64,000 nucleotides of DNA from Sternotherus odoratus (taxonomy: Eukaryota; Chordata; Testudines; Kinosternidae): assembly GCA_032164245.1 (NCBI GenBank), contig JAVMKO010000021.1, positions 9,988,285 through 10,052,284 on the forward strand, given 5' to 3'. Positions 24,901 to 36,900 of this stretch are shown here, in pieces (position 1 is the stretch's first letter; every line of letters begins with the position of its first letter). The notes below the pieces were generated by a model, which worked only from the letters and a program-made list of their open reading frames with translations, was not told the DNA's origin and made no database searches. The position numbers and the translations under genes are program-made.

Positions 24901-27900
24901 AAATCTGCATACCGGAACAAGGAACTTCTTGACTTCTTCCATGGCATGAGCCATGAGCGCATAGGCCTCGCAGGGTGGTCCAAAGACTTCAATGAAGACA
25001 TGCAGATCCATATTTAAATGAGCATATTTGGGATCTCCTCCTTTGCGCAGTTCTTCCTCCTGAAATAAAGCATGACTCAATGTCCTAAAGCCAAACGAGG
25101 TGCAAAGAAATCATTTTCTTCCTTAAGCATGTTTCTGAACATTGATTAGCAGGACAAGGCTGTCTACCCTAAAATTTTCAGCCATGTTTGACAATGGATG
25201 TCAAACAGTAACCTCCTCGAGACATCAAAACAGGTTTCTGGCATAAGTATTTGAATGGGGCGATAGAAAAATTAAGTTGTGCCACAGCAAGGAAGCACAG
25301 TCTGCAGTACCAGAGGGGAAAATAAATAGAGTAAATGGAAAGGAAAAAGGAAACAGGTAACAGTACTGAAAGGTAAGTATGTGAGGTAGACCTCTAAACA
25401 AAATCAAGCCAATTTTCCACCAGAAAATAGCCATAATTTAGTTAGGATGGTGTGTCTGAACCCCTATGTTTCAGAATTATGATAAGTTTTGTACAAAATA
25501 GGTCTTCTGAAGTGAAATTTGTTAACTCATCATTTGCTGATTATTATTGTCCTAGTGAAATACATGCTGCAACATTGCGTGTAAAGATCTACAGTTCTTT
25601 TGTAGGATATTAAAGAGACAAGTTGCACGTGTGGGGGGCAAGGACAAACCAATTCCCCAAGTCAAATGGGCCACCACGTAGTTAAGAGGCCATTCTTCGG
25701 CAAGAAAGAGGGTGTGGGCAAAAATCTACAGCTTGACAAAGAAACAGCTGAAAGAAAGAGTTCCTTCCTTCCCTCTCCAGACATCTTGTCTTCTAAATCC
25801 CAGCTAGCCATGATTCTGACCAGCTGAGATGACTCTTGCACAAGAGAGAGGGGCTTTAAGAGGAGAAAGCAATCAGCACAAATCATCTCTCTTTTTCTCT
25901 CTACCAATGGCATCAACAACAACAGATTAAGAAAGGAAGCAGTACTGGACTGAGGCCTTGTCTACACTAAAGGAAAAAGTCAATCTAAACTATGCAATTT
26001 GAGTTACGTGACTAGCTTAACTCAAACTGATGAATCTTAGATCAACTTACTGCAGGGTCCACACTAGGCAATATTGTCGGGGGATGCTCTCCCGTCAACC
26101 CCCCTTACTCTTTTTGATCAGGTGGAGTACAGGAGTCAATGGGAGAGCGATCGACCGCCACAGCATTGATCCTCCAGTGAGAGCAGACAAGCCCTGGGGG
26201 AGATCCTTACTGAAAGATGCATGCAGTAAAAATGTTGGAACTTATGGCGAGAGTCCTCTGCTTTGAATTCACTTGCTAAATTAGGTATTAGTTGTGTTTC
26301 ACCTTTTGTTTCTTTGTAACTGCTTCTAACTTTTATGACTCATAACTTGTAATAATTTAAATAATTATTTAATAATTTAAAACTCTGTAGTGAATACATT
26401 TGTTTGACTATTTTATCTAAACCAGTGTGTTTGGATTGAAGTATTTGGTACTACAGGACTGTGCATACACTTTTCTATTAATATAATAGATGCTTTATTT
26501 ATATGAGCTTGTATTATCCTGGAATGTAATGGGCAGTACAAGATGCATATTTCTGGAAATGTGTCCAGGACTGGGAATTTGCTGGTGTCCCTCTGCAATA
26601 GGCTGGAACAGTGGTCACCAACCAATTGATCGCGATCAACTGGTCGATCCTGGAGACTCTTCTGGCTGATAGCAGCCGGAGATCACAAAAAGTCCAATGG
26701 TGCAGTGGGGCTGTCGCTAAGGCAGCCTCCCTGCCTGGCCTGGCCCCACACTACTCCCAAAGTGGCCAGCACACCCCTGCTGTGGAAAGGAGTCTCCACA
26801 TGCTGCTCCTGCCTGCCAGCAGCGCCCCCACAGCTCCTATTGGCCAGGAAAAGGGAACTGTGGCTAAAATTAGCTGTGGGGCTGGTGCCTACAAAGGAGA
26901 GCAGCATACAGAGCCACATGCCCTCCCCCCACGGCATGTTGGCCCCTTCTGGGAGCTTCATGGGGCCAGGGCAGACAGGGAGCCTGCCTTAGCCCCGCTG
27001 ACTGGGAGCCACCCAAGGGAAGTGCCGCCCGGCGGGAGCCCACATCCCTACCCCCAGCCAACACCTCATACCTTCCTCTTGCCCCCTGAACCGCCTCCTG
27101 CACCCCAACACTCTGCTTGGAGCCCGCTCCTACACCCAAACTCCCTCCCAGAGCCTGCACCCCCCCCCTTCATCCCAACACACTGCCCCAGCCCAGGGCC
27201 CCCTCCTGCACCCCCACCCCCTGATCAGCCTAGAGTCCCCTCCTACACTCCAAACCCTTCGGCCCAGCCCAGAGCCCGCACTTGCACCCGAACCTCAACC
27301 TCCTGCTCCAGTCTGGTGAAAGTGAGGGAGGGTGGAGGAGAATGAGTGATGGGGAGAACGGGGGGGAGGGGAGATGAAGTGAGTGGGGTGGGGCCTTGAG
27401 AAGGGGCAGGGTAGATCCTGGGTTGCACTAAAATTCAAAAAGTGAGGTGTGTGTACAAATATTGGAGACCACTGGGCTAGAGCATTCATAATACAACTGG
27501 GAGTAATTTGCATGCTGGAAGCTACATGAGAGCAGATCAGGAATGGTTGCTCACAGCAAAGCAGTGTAAAAGGAACATTCAGGGAACCCAGCAGTCCAAA
27601 TTGTGCCTTGAGGAATGTCACAGACGGACATATAAAAAGAAGTGGTCTCCAAAGACAGTAATGGACTGATTGCTGAACACCTGCAGCTCCCATTAACTTC
27701 AATGGAAATTGTGAGTGTGCTCAACACCTCTGAAAAGTCAGACCATAAAGTTTTAAGAGGCTATTAATGATTTCACTGCGGTTTGGCCAGGGTGAATTTT
27801 ACTACAGCTTTCAGTACTATACACTTTGTCGTGCTTGGTATACAAGTCAGTGGTACTAAACTGGTTTGCCACTAATAGCTAGTCATATTTCTTCTGACTA

Positions 27901-30900
27901 CATGCTTTTTATCACTTCCCTTCTAACTGCTTCCTGCTCTCAAATGCACAGCTGGACTCAAGGCACACATCAGCAGCAATATTCTTATCCAATGAGTTAC
28001 CAAGAGCAGTTAGTCTCTTCTCTTACAGCTTCCACCTTTTTAGGTCAGTGGGAAAGAGGTGTTGGTACTTGTATTAATGCACTGTTGTACTGCTTCTTCC
28101 GGAAGATTTTTGGCAGATACAAGTAACATGATTCCCTTTCAACAGCACACTCCTTCCCTCCAGGCGCTGCCTTGCAATGAAAAATTCTGGTAACACTTTA
28201 GATGGTGCCAGTTCAGTTTTAATGTTAAGTGTCCAAATTAATTCAACAGATTCATACTAGATTGGAAAAAAAAAAAAAAAATCTAAAACCAAAGATGACT
28301 TGCAGAGTTCAAGTAAAAACGGAGTGAAATCCTAGCTCTGCACGGACGACCCCATTTAACTCAGCTTTAGGGGCAAGGAGGAGGGGAGCATTCAGCACAG
28401 AAATCAATTTCTGTAGTTTTTCCATTCAGGCACTCCTGGCACTTTACTATTCTCTGAAGATAAAGACTGATACATTCTAGGCTGACAAATGAACCAGTGT
28501 CTAGACGATGTCACATGGGGAAAGATTAAAAAAAAATATTAAGGAGGGCACTAAGGTCATGTCTACACTACATACAGCCATCACAGTTATTTGAATTGCT
28601 TGTGCGCACACACTTGGCTTCCCGTGTCAGCGTGCACATTCTCATCAGGAGTGCTGGTCTGGATTGTACTGTCAGTGTGGGGCACTGTGGGATAGTGTCC
28701 GAACGCCAGTATCTCAATTATCTCAACTATAATAATTTTTATACAAGGTAACATATGTATGAAGGTAGATATTTGTCAGAGCAAGAGAGAAGTCAGCACC
28801 CCCGACTTGTAGTGATTTTCACCTTTGTGATCTCTTCACTTGGAGATCCTCAAGTGAAAGGCAATCTGCATATATGGATTTTCAAGCTCTTACCTTTGCT
28901 TTGTCTCTCATTGAACCTTTTCCAAGCACAGAGATCTTGGCCCCAGTTTCTTCCTGCAGTCTTTTGATGGTGTTGCCTTGGGGTCCCAAAATCTTCCCAA
29001 CAAAATTAAACTGATAAAGGAGATAAACAAATTTAGTCCCGAAGCTGAAGGATGTTAAGGACTGCTGTTAAAACTGCACTGGCAGACAACATAACACTGG
29101 AAGTTTAACCAAAGTCATCCCTGGCCCCACCTCATACAAAGTCTCATGGAGATAAACGTTTAACTAATATTTGTACAAAAAAAATTTAGCAACTGGCTGG
29201 CAAGCTCTTTTTAGAGATTTTGCCAGAAATTCATGCTAAATTAACTCAGTGTATTGAAGTCTAATTACTAGGCTTCAACCATTTTATGGACAGCAATTTT
29301 TAAGAGTTAGAAGGAGTCAATTTTTAAGCATGAGAAGAGAGCTAAAGAAGAAACTTCAGCCTGGTAATGAAAGAGCAGAATTACTCATTGACACTTACAT
29401 TTTTATCCTGACAGTCTAGCAATCCAAAACATTAGAAATAAGATACTGCAAATTTGCATAGGAGAAATTCCACAGCAATAGAGCACCACTCTAGCATAAT
29501 GACATTTTGAGAAAGGCACTACTCACTAAGCATAACATGCAAGATCTTATGTTTACAGGGAGATCAGAGAGACGTGGTCAGTTATTTTCTGGCCCTCACC
29601 TTGGGATACTGTTTGACAGGTATCAGAACACGTTCCTTCAGTTTCATGTTCTTGTGGGAAAATAAATCCAAGTAGTTCTCTTCCTCATCCTTCTTGGTCT
29701 CACCCTTCTGAATTTTTTCAATTTCTGGACAAGATAAAAATAGTATCATTTTTGTTCCTCAAACTGAAATGACACTTTTGATTCAGTTGCACCATGGCAG
29801 GCTATAGCGCCCTGAATTCTCTGTAAATATATGTACATTTATAACTATGCAGCAACAAAATTTGGATGTGCTAAAAAGGGCAACCCATCTAGTCTTGCCA
29901 GTTTGTGTTTCTACCCAAAATCTAGAACTTCAGAAGGATCAAGGACATTGCTGGTTCGTAATAAGAAAATCGAATGGTGGATTACGACACACGTCGCCTT
30001 AAGTGACAATAAGCCTAAACCCTTAAAATACAATACGCCATCTGTGCTGTGCCCTACCGTTGTTCCAAAACTCATCAATTAATATGGCAAAGAATTTTGT
30101 CAGTGTTAAGGTTGCCTATCGTTTGTGCCCTTCCAGAATGCAGAGTTTCACAAAACAAATCTCTGAAAACCAGGAAATACAGAGTAAAGGTAAACACCCA
30201 CACAACCTTAACTCTGCCCCCCTGGAGCTGGCAACAGCCACTGTGGAATTATTTGCATGGATTCCAGCAGCTTTCACTGTTACACATGTAGCTGTATTAA
30301 ATGGTGGAGAACTAAACTGGAATAGTTTAAAAGAGCTCTGACTGTCATGAGGGTCTGAGTCTCCATGTACGTGATCAAAGGAAAGACCTGCATATGTACC
30401 TTGAGGCTCCAGTCGGCATCATTTCAATACAGAATTGCGTAAGTTATGTCAGTAGCAGAGCACTGGGGGTCTTCTTGCCATGGGTACTGTCAGTAGTGAG
30501 GTGGGATATGAAAACAGTTTGTGGATTGAATGAAGGGTAGGGGAAAATATAGGTTTAAATGGTACCCTGTGTGCAGGTATGAAGAGCTGTGAAAGGGAAT
30601 GACGTGGCTGTTAAATTTTACAAGTGTGGTGTTCTGTCAGGGGAGCAGGCTTAGTGTTTGAGCAGAGGGCAAGTGCAGATAAGTGGAAGGGGTCAGACCC
30701 TCATAGATGGGCAAGCCCTTACCTAACCCGGTACATACAAACATACACATGAAGGCAAGAAGTGGGATGGAGGGCTGGAACCCCTGAACCCAGCTCACAA
30801 GGTAGGGTAGGAGCTCAGATCACCACATCCCCCAAAATACTCCTCCCCTGCCAGTAAATATTTGCATCCTTTAAAAAAATGTTTTTGATTATATCCTCTC

Positions 30901-33900
30901 AAAATAAAAAACCTGACATGACCAATATGCCGTCCAACCTTTTCCAATTTTCTGGTGGGACTTAAACTGACACTGGCTGGGTGAGTCAGATTCAACGGAC
31001 AACTGCTTATATCCATGAGCTATCAGGCTGGTGTGAAACTTTGAAGGATAACAATCCTGTAACTCCTCTGTAACATGCCTTCTCGGTGTAATGCCTTTTA
31101 GCTCGGCATTTAGAGCAAGAGGCTTGTGCCATGCTGAACTAGAGAAGCAAAATATTTTCCAAATAAAGGTTCTCGCGTGAACCCTTCGGTCTGGATCCCA
31201 AACAGAACTCCTGCACCCTCATGAAGCACATCAAATCTTAAGGCAATCTGAGCAATCGTAAACTTTAGAAGACTAAAGGCTGTTCTACAATGAAAAGTTA
31301 GGTCAACCAAGTGAGGTCATGCAGAAATGTGAAAAATCGACACCCCTGAGCAATACATTTAAGTCAACCTAATCCCCAGTGTAGAAAGCACCAAGTCAAC
31401 TGAAGAATTCTTCCATCGATCTAGGTACTGCCTCTCAAGGAGGTGGATTAACCACAGAACAACCCCCCCCCCCCATTGCTGTAATGAATGTCTACACTTA
31501 CGCGCTACAGAGGTGCAACTGTATCTGGGCTGTTGCAGTGTTTTAAGTTTAGACATTGCCTTAGAAGAGAGATTTAAACAGAAACCTCATCTTAATGTTA
31601 AGCATGGCAGGGCTCTTGCTCTGCCAAAATACAAACTTAATCTCTGAGTCAAAGCACCCACCTGCAACCTCCTACTGTCCCAGAGGAACCAGTCTCAAAA
31701 TTTAGTTCTTAGAACACTCCCACTCCAAGTCTTGTCTGTACACAAAAGTTGCACCATTTTACATAAGGGTACGATTTTAATCCAATTTAGCAAAACTTAT
31801 TTCAGTTTAATATTTATTTATTTCAGTCTATCCTAAACTAATCCCTAGTAAATTTAAATTAAACCAAAATTAATGTGTCCACAAAGGAGTTCATAAAGGT
31901 TTAATTAAATTGGTTTCCAAATACATATTTAATTAAACCAGTGCAACTTTCAGAAGCCCTAAATATGTGGCTTTCACTTGTATTAGCTCAATTGAGTTGT
32001 CTTAACAGGACTGAAAAGCCAATTTAACACTTGTTATAATGCAGACCATTACATTTGGAGGCACATTAATTGACAGTGTTGTACTTTGGGGGGGAAGCCT
32101 GAACTACAAGATGGACATTAACAAACTTCAAAACATGGTAACCTGTACCACAAGAGTCAACAGGGCTTTTCAATCATGTCAAGTCATCACAGCTGGAAAA
32201 ACTTTTGGCTTTCAACACATGACCCTAGCTTTTAGTCTTAATTTGTAGATTTTATAGCTAGCCAATTATAGTGTGGTGGGGAAAGAAAGGTAGTGCAACA
32301 AACAGAGATGAAAGCACGGTACGGTCTTGGTCAGAAATTTGGCTAGAAGACGAAGCACCTTTGTGAAATGCTGCCTGATCTTAACCAATCATCAGGGTCT
32401 AAAACCCTGACATTCTCCTAGCCATGGAGATGACACTCCCTCCAAGTGATGCAAGGGCCTTTTATGATTTGATGGGTAGAATAGCTGTTGCTCTTGTCAA
32501 ATGGAAATCGGTTTAAAAGATGTGTTCATGGTAGAAGCCTTGGCCATTTTTCTTGTCGGTCATCAAAGCTATCCCTAGCACCTAAGGGCTTGTCTACATG
32601 GTAGGGTAGTGCATGTCAGCATGAATTCTAATGCACACCATATTGCACGCTGACTAGCCTTTGTAGACCCTGTTGACACACAATAGGCCAGTTAGTGCAT
32701 GACGGGTTGCTGTGCCCCTAAGTAAACCTTTTGAGTTGCTATTTCTGCCAACAGTGTCTATTTGAAAAGAATTACGGTGTTTCACCATTGCCTGATGAAA
32801 TGTTTCTTTAAAGGGTACACATTTATATCCTCCCATTTGAAAACCTGCTGATCCTCTGAACTTTAATTTGGTGTTACCAAAGCTTATGGAAAGACCCATT
32901 GAACCTTTGAGTTCTGTTTTAAGTTCTTGTACTGGGCCCATCACAGTGGTGTGAGGGCCTTCCAGAATGAGATGTGAATCTTTTGCTTAGTTTCCTACTG
33001 GACATCATTTCCCCTCTTCATTGGGCACGCTCTCTCTCTTGACACCTCTCATCACTTGGAGGGAGGACGAAATAATCAAGAGCATCAGCTGGGGATGAGA
33101 CATAAAAGGGGCACTTCTGAGCACTTTGCTACCAGCTCATGAGAGAGAGACTACTCCACATCAGGTAGCACTACTGATTCTCAGCTACTTGGAGGGAGGT
33201 GACATCTCTCCAGAGAAATCTGCTTTTCTCTGAAGACTTGTAGGATGGAAAGGAAGCAGCAGCCATGGTCTCTTGTCAAAGTTCACAGGACCCATATCAA
33301 GTAAATGCTGCATAAGATATAAGAGCTGTGGAGTTAGAGAGACCAAACACGTGTCTGAACCACGCTCCTCGAGATCACGTTACAATGCAACAGTACCCAC
33401 GTATCTTGAAACTGAGAAGAAAATGGCTCTGGACATAGATTCTGAGGAAGTGCGAGTCCTATGGGACCAAGTTGCTCACCCACAGTGCTGAAGGATCAGG
33501 AGAAATGGAGGAACTGATTCAATTGATTATTTGGGATCTGCACCTGATGTTCCATCTTCTGAACTCTTCAATTGACCTGTCAACTGACTGTGTATTTTCT
33601 GACCACAGTCAAATATTGTTAAATACTTTAGGAAGAATGCCCTGATGTAGGTGGCAGCCTAACTTTTTGATTGCATCATGATGCCACAGAACTTCGGTTT
33701 ACTATTCCACATTTTTCTGAGTTAAAATAACTCAGTTAAGTAACTTTTTTTGTAGTAAGGCATAAGCATTTAAGGCTAAGCTAACTGGAGACCATAAAGT
33801 CTTACCCTTCTTTTGTTACTGTTCTAAAAAAAATGTGTTTTAAAATGTGATTGTTTAAGACAATATTTGACAGATCTAATGTCCAATACTAATGTAGGCA

Positions 33901-36900
33901 CTTTGCCAAAGAGAGTATTATCTTCCTCAGTGGAGATGATTGATCTGAATGGCCCAAATCAGAGATATCTATCCTTTGTAGGACTCCTGGAACCCAAGGA
34001 AGATAAAAGATACTGGAGTCCAACTCTGTCTCAGTCATCTTTTCACAGCCTCTGGAAGTGTAAAATGTGCTTTCCCGGATCCATATGAAGAATTCAGATC
34101 CTTTGCCATCACAAACCATTGAGATAAAGTTGTCCAGTAACTTACTAAGAGAATGAGTCCTTAGATATTACATTGGCTGAAGAAATTGTACAAGCACAAC
34201 TCAGACTATAAATATCCTTTCACAAAATAAAAACTGCTCAGAACACAAGCTCTCTTTTTTCAAGTCTCTTGGCAACAGCATGACAACTGTATATATTCAG
34301 AACTGGGGTAATCTTGTGAAAGTTGCAAGATAGCACTGAAATTGAAGAGCTTTGTTTATTCACTAAATAGGTTTCAAGAACGCAGCTGCAGTATTTAAAT
34401 TTTCCCACTGACTTCAGACCATATCAGAAGACACACATTTCGGGATGAGATTTTAGTTTCTATGCTCAGAGCTTTGACTGACTGGAATGTCAGACCCTTT
34501 ATACATGATCCAATCTAGTAATTTGCTCATGTAATCCAAACCAAACTATGAATGATAGGACACCTAATTTTTAATTATGACTTTGCAGATATCCTTAGAT
34601 TAATTGAACAGAATTTGAGAGTATGAACTGCAATATTGCTGAGAAATATTGCTGAGACTAACTCAAACTAAGCCAAACTAGGGCCTCTCTCAAAGAGCAG
34701 CATTAAGGATGTGTCACAGGTGTAATGTGTACCATAACGCTTCACTTCCTGGTTTCAGAAATGTAGCCATTCTCCACATTCTGGAACACTAACACTACCC
34801 TGCATCCATGAGGCACAGCAAGTGTCAAGAAAATTTGAGTGAAGCATGAGGATTTTAGAACACTCAGAGTACTTAAGCTTTAAACGGAAAGAAAAGCTCA
34901 ACCCATAGCAGAGCTGGCACTTTGCTGTAATACAAGAATTAGCAAATTTGTAAAAGAATTAGGAAATCTGTACTGCACCCAGAAGGTTGAACTTCATGAA
35001 TACAACTCTGAAAGATATTTTCTCTGCTGCTGAAGAACACCAGTTGGTCAAAAGGCACATTAGTGAAGTATTGTTATAGGCCAAGATATTATAAGACTCC
35101 TCTTTAAACACTGGTTTCAGGAAAACATGACTGTTATAAGGCTACTAAATTACCATGGGAATAATACATACCTAATTTATTAAAACCAGTGGCACCAAGA
35201 TACAAATTTAGAACTGAGCTACATCAAATCGCTTGTACAATGAAGATGACACCTTTAAATAGTTCTCTAGTTTCACATGAGGCCTTGAAACGAGTGATGT
35301 AATTTAATGCAATGTATCTAGTATATTAATACTGGCAATGCCATATTATAACTGCTTTCTAATAATGCAGTTACTAATGCAACTCTATGATCAGAGTTTT
35401 AAATGCAACAGACCTAATAAAAGATTAAATTCTACTCTTGTCTAAAATAAATGACATCCTTTATAGGTTCGTTTCCAAAGCCTCTCCATCTTGTTACTCA
35501 CAGGAAGCTGTAACTTGTTCTATTTTTTAAACCAACAACTGTGTTTCAACACAGCCCTGTCTACTTGATACAGATACTGAATGTGACTACAGCGCAGCTG
35601 CACTGTGGTGATATGGAGAAATCCGAGCCAACAGGCGATTGGACAGGGATGATCAGGGGAAAGAAGAGTGCTAGCCTAGTCACAGAACAAAGACTGCCAT
35701 TCCATTTCGTTTCATCAGAGGCATGAAACCAGCGCTAATACAGATTTTCATAGCGGTGAATAAAAAAACCTACAATCCCATGTTTAAAAGGACTCAGAAT
35801 AGAGACATTAAAAAAACCCAGTTTGCTACCACTCTCTTTAGTCTCCTCTCCAAGTATGAAATGGGCCAAGATGCTCGCACTGTCTTAAAGAATCAAGTTC
35901 TAGGTTTGTGTTTCATCCCTTTCAATCTACGAATTAACCACTGGGGCTGGAAACCTTTAAACAGTTATAGATGTGTGTATCAAAGCTACCAATCCGTGCA
36001 AACTACATCACAGCAGGAGCAAGCTGAACTATAAAACTGCCCCCGTCCGCCTTGGCCACAACTTCCCCATGCACTGCTGAAAACCCTGCAGAGGAGACAG
36101 CTTAAACAGTAGCAAGACCAGGACAAAAAGGCGACCGCCCTCCTCTCCAGACCCTGGCCTCCGCCCCTCCTCCCCGCACGAAAACCAATCGTTTGGGAGG
36201 AGGAGACGGGCCCGAAGGGAGGGAAGAGGACAGCCGCATGGCAGCCAGTCTCCGGGCGTCCCCGCTCCACGAGGCTCGGAAAGCCAGGCCGCTCCCGGGG
36301 ACACAATCCGAGGGGCGGGGCCCTCGGGCCCCTTCTCCGCTCGGGGGAGCGGCTCGGAGCGTCGCCGGCCGGGACGGGGACGCCACAGCCCCTCCCGCGA
36401 CTTGTTCAGCAGCCGCCGATCGCGGCCTCCTCGCCCTTCCAGCCGGCCGGCCACGGCTGTGCCGCTCGGGGAGCGCCCGCTCTCCACCCCCCCTTTGCCC
36501 CATGCCGGCGGGAGGGAGAAGGACCGGGCTCCCCAGACAGGGCCTGGCGCCAGGAGCAGCGCGGGGTGGGTGACTGACGGGTTCTCCTCCCCCCCCCGCC
36601 CGGGTCTCCTCCCCCCACACTGCCCCCCCCCCCGGGTCTCTCCCGGTCCCCCCCCCCCCGTCTCTCCCGCCCCTCCCCCCACCGGGCCTATTCCCCCCTC
36701 CCCAGGCTACCTGCCGTCAGCAGCTGCATGGCGTGGGTGAAGGACGGGTCCAGACTGTCCTTCTCGGCCATGAGCTCAGGCAGGTACTTGTTCTCGGGCT
36801 CCATCTTGACGGTGGCCCCGGGCAGGAGCGGGGTGGGCGCGGCGGTGGGGGTCTGGGAGGCGGCGGCGGCGGCGGTAGCGGCGGGCGGGAGCAGCGGCGG

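Larger units (their letters stand above)
22881..24912 (-). other. KHDRBS1: KHDRBS1 intron 4
   Basis: A 2.0 kb intron. From right to left it holds a Penelope-like or related repeat (24431-24745), a hAT element (24221-24394) and a CR1 fragment (24085-24190). The left 1.2 kb shows nothing recognisable. Confidence 0.6.
25060..28893 (-). other. KHDRBS1: KHDRBS1 intron 3
   Basis: A 3.8 kb intron with two hAT-type elements (25953-26195, 26609-27474) and a fragment at 28550-28740. The 25060-25950 and 27480-28550 stretches show no recognisable feature apart from a poly-A run at about 28265-28281. Confidence 0.6.
29725..36710 (-). other. KHDRBS1: KHDRBS1 intron 1
   Basis: A 7.0 kb intron. Its 5' end (about 36000-36710) belongs to the CpG island and has runs of C up to ten or more, including several near 36589-36660. 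hAT-type pieces are at 31268-31562 and 32587-32720. The remainder, 29.7-31.2 kb and 32.7-36.0 kb, has no recognised repeat or exon. Confidence 0.6.

Noticed and set aside
26611..27345. 244-codon frame, Pro-rich
   Set aside because: It lies wholly inside a hAT element with inverted ends and has no transposase motif.
36029..36740. Open frames of 126-217 codons in the KHDRBS1 CpG island
   Set aside because: They overlap each other on both strands, are Pro/Gly/Arg-rich and fall in intron 1; composition artefacts.
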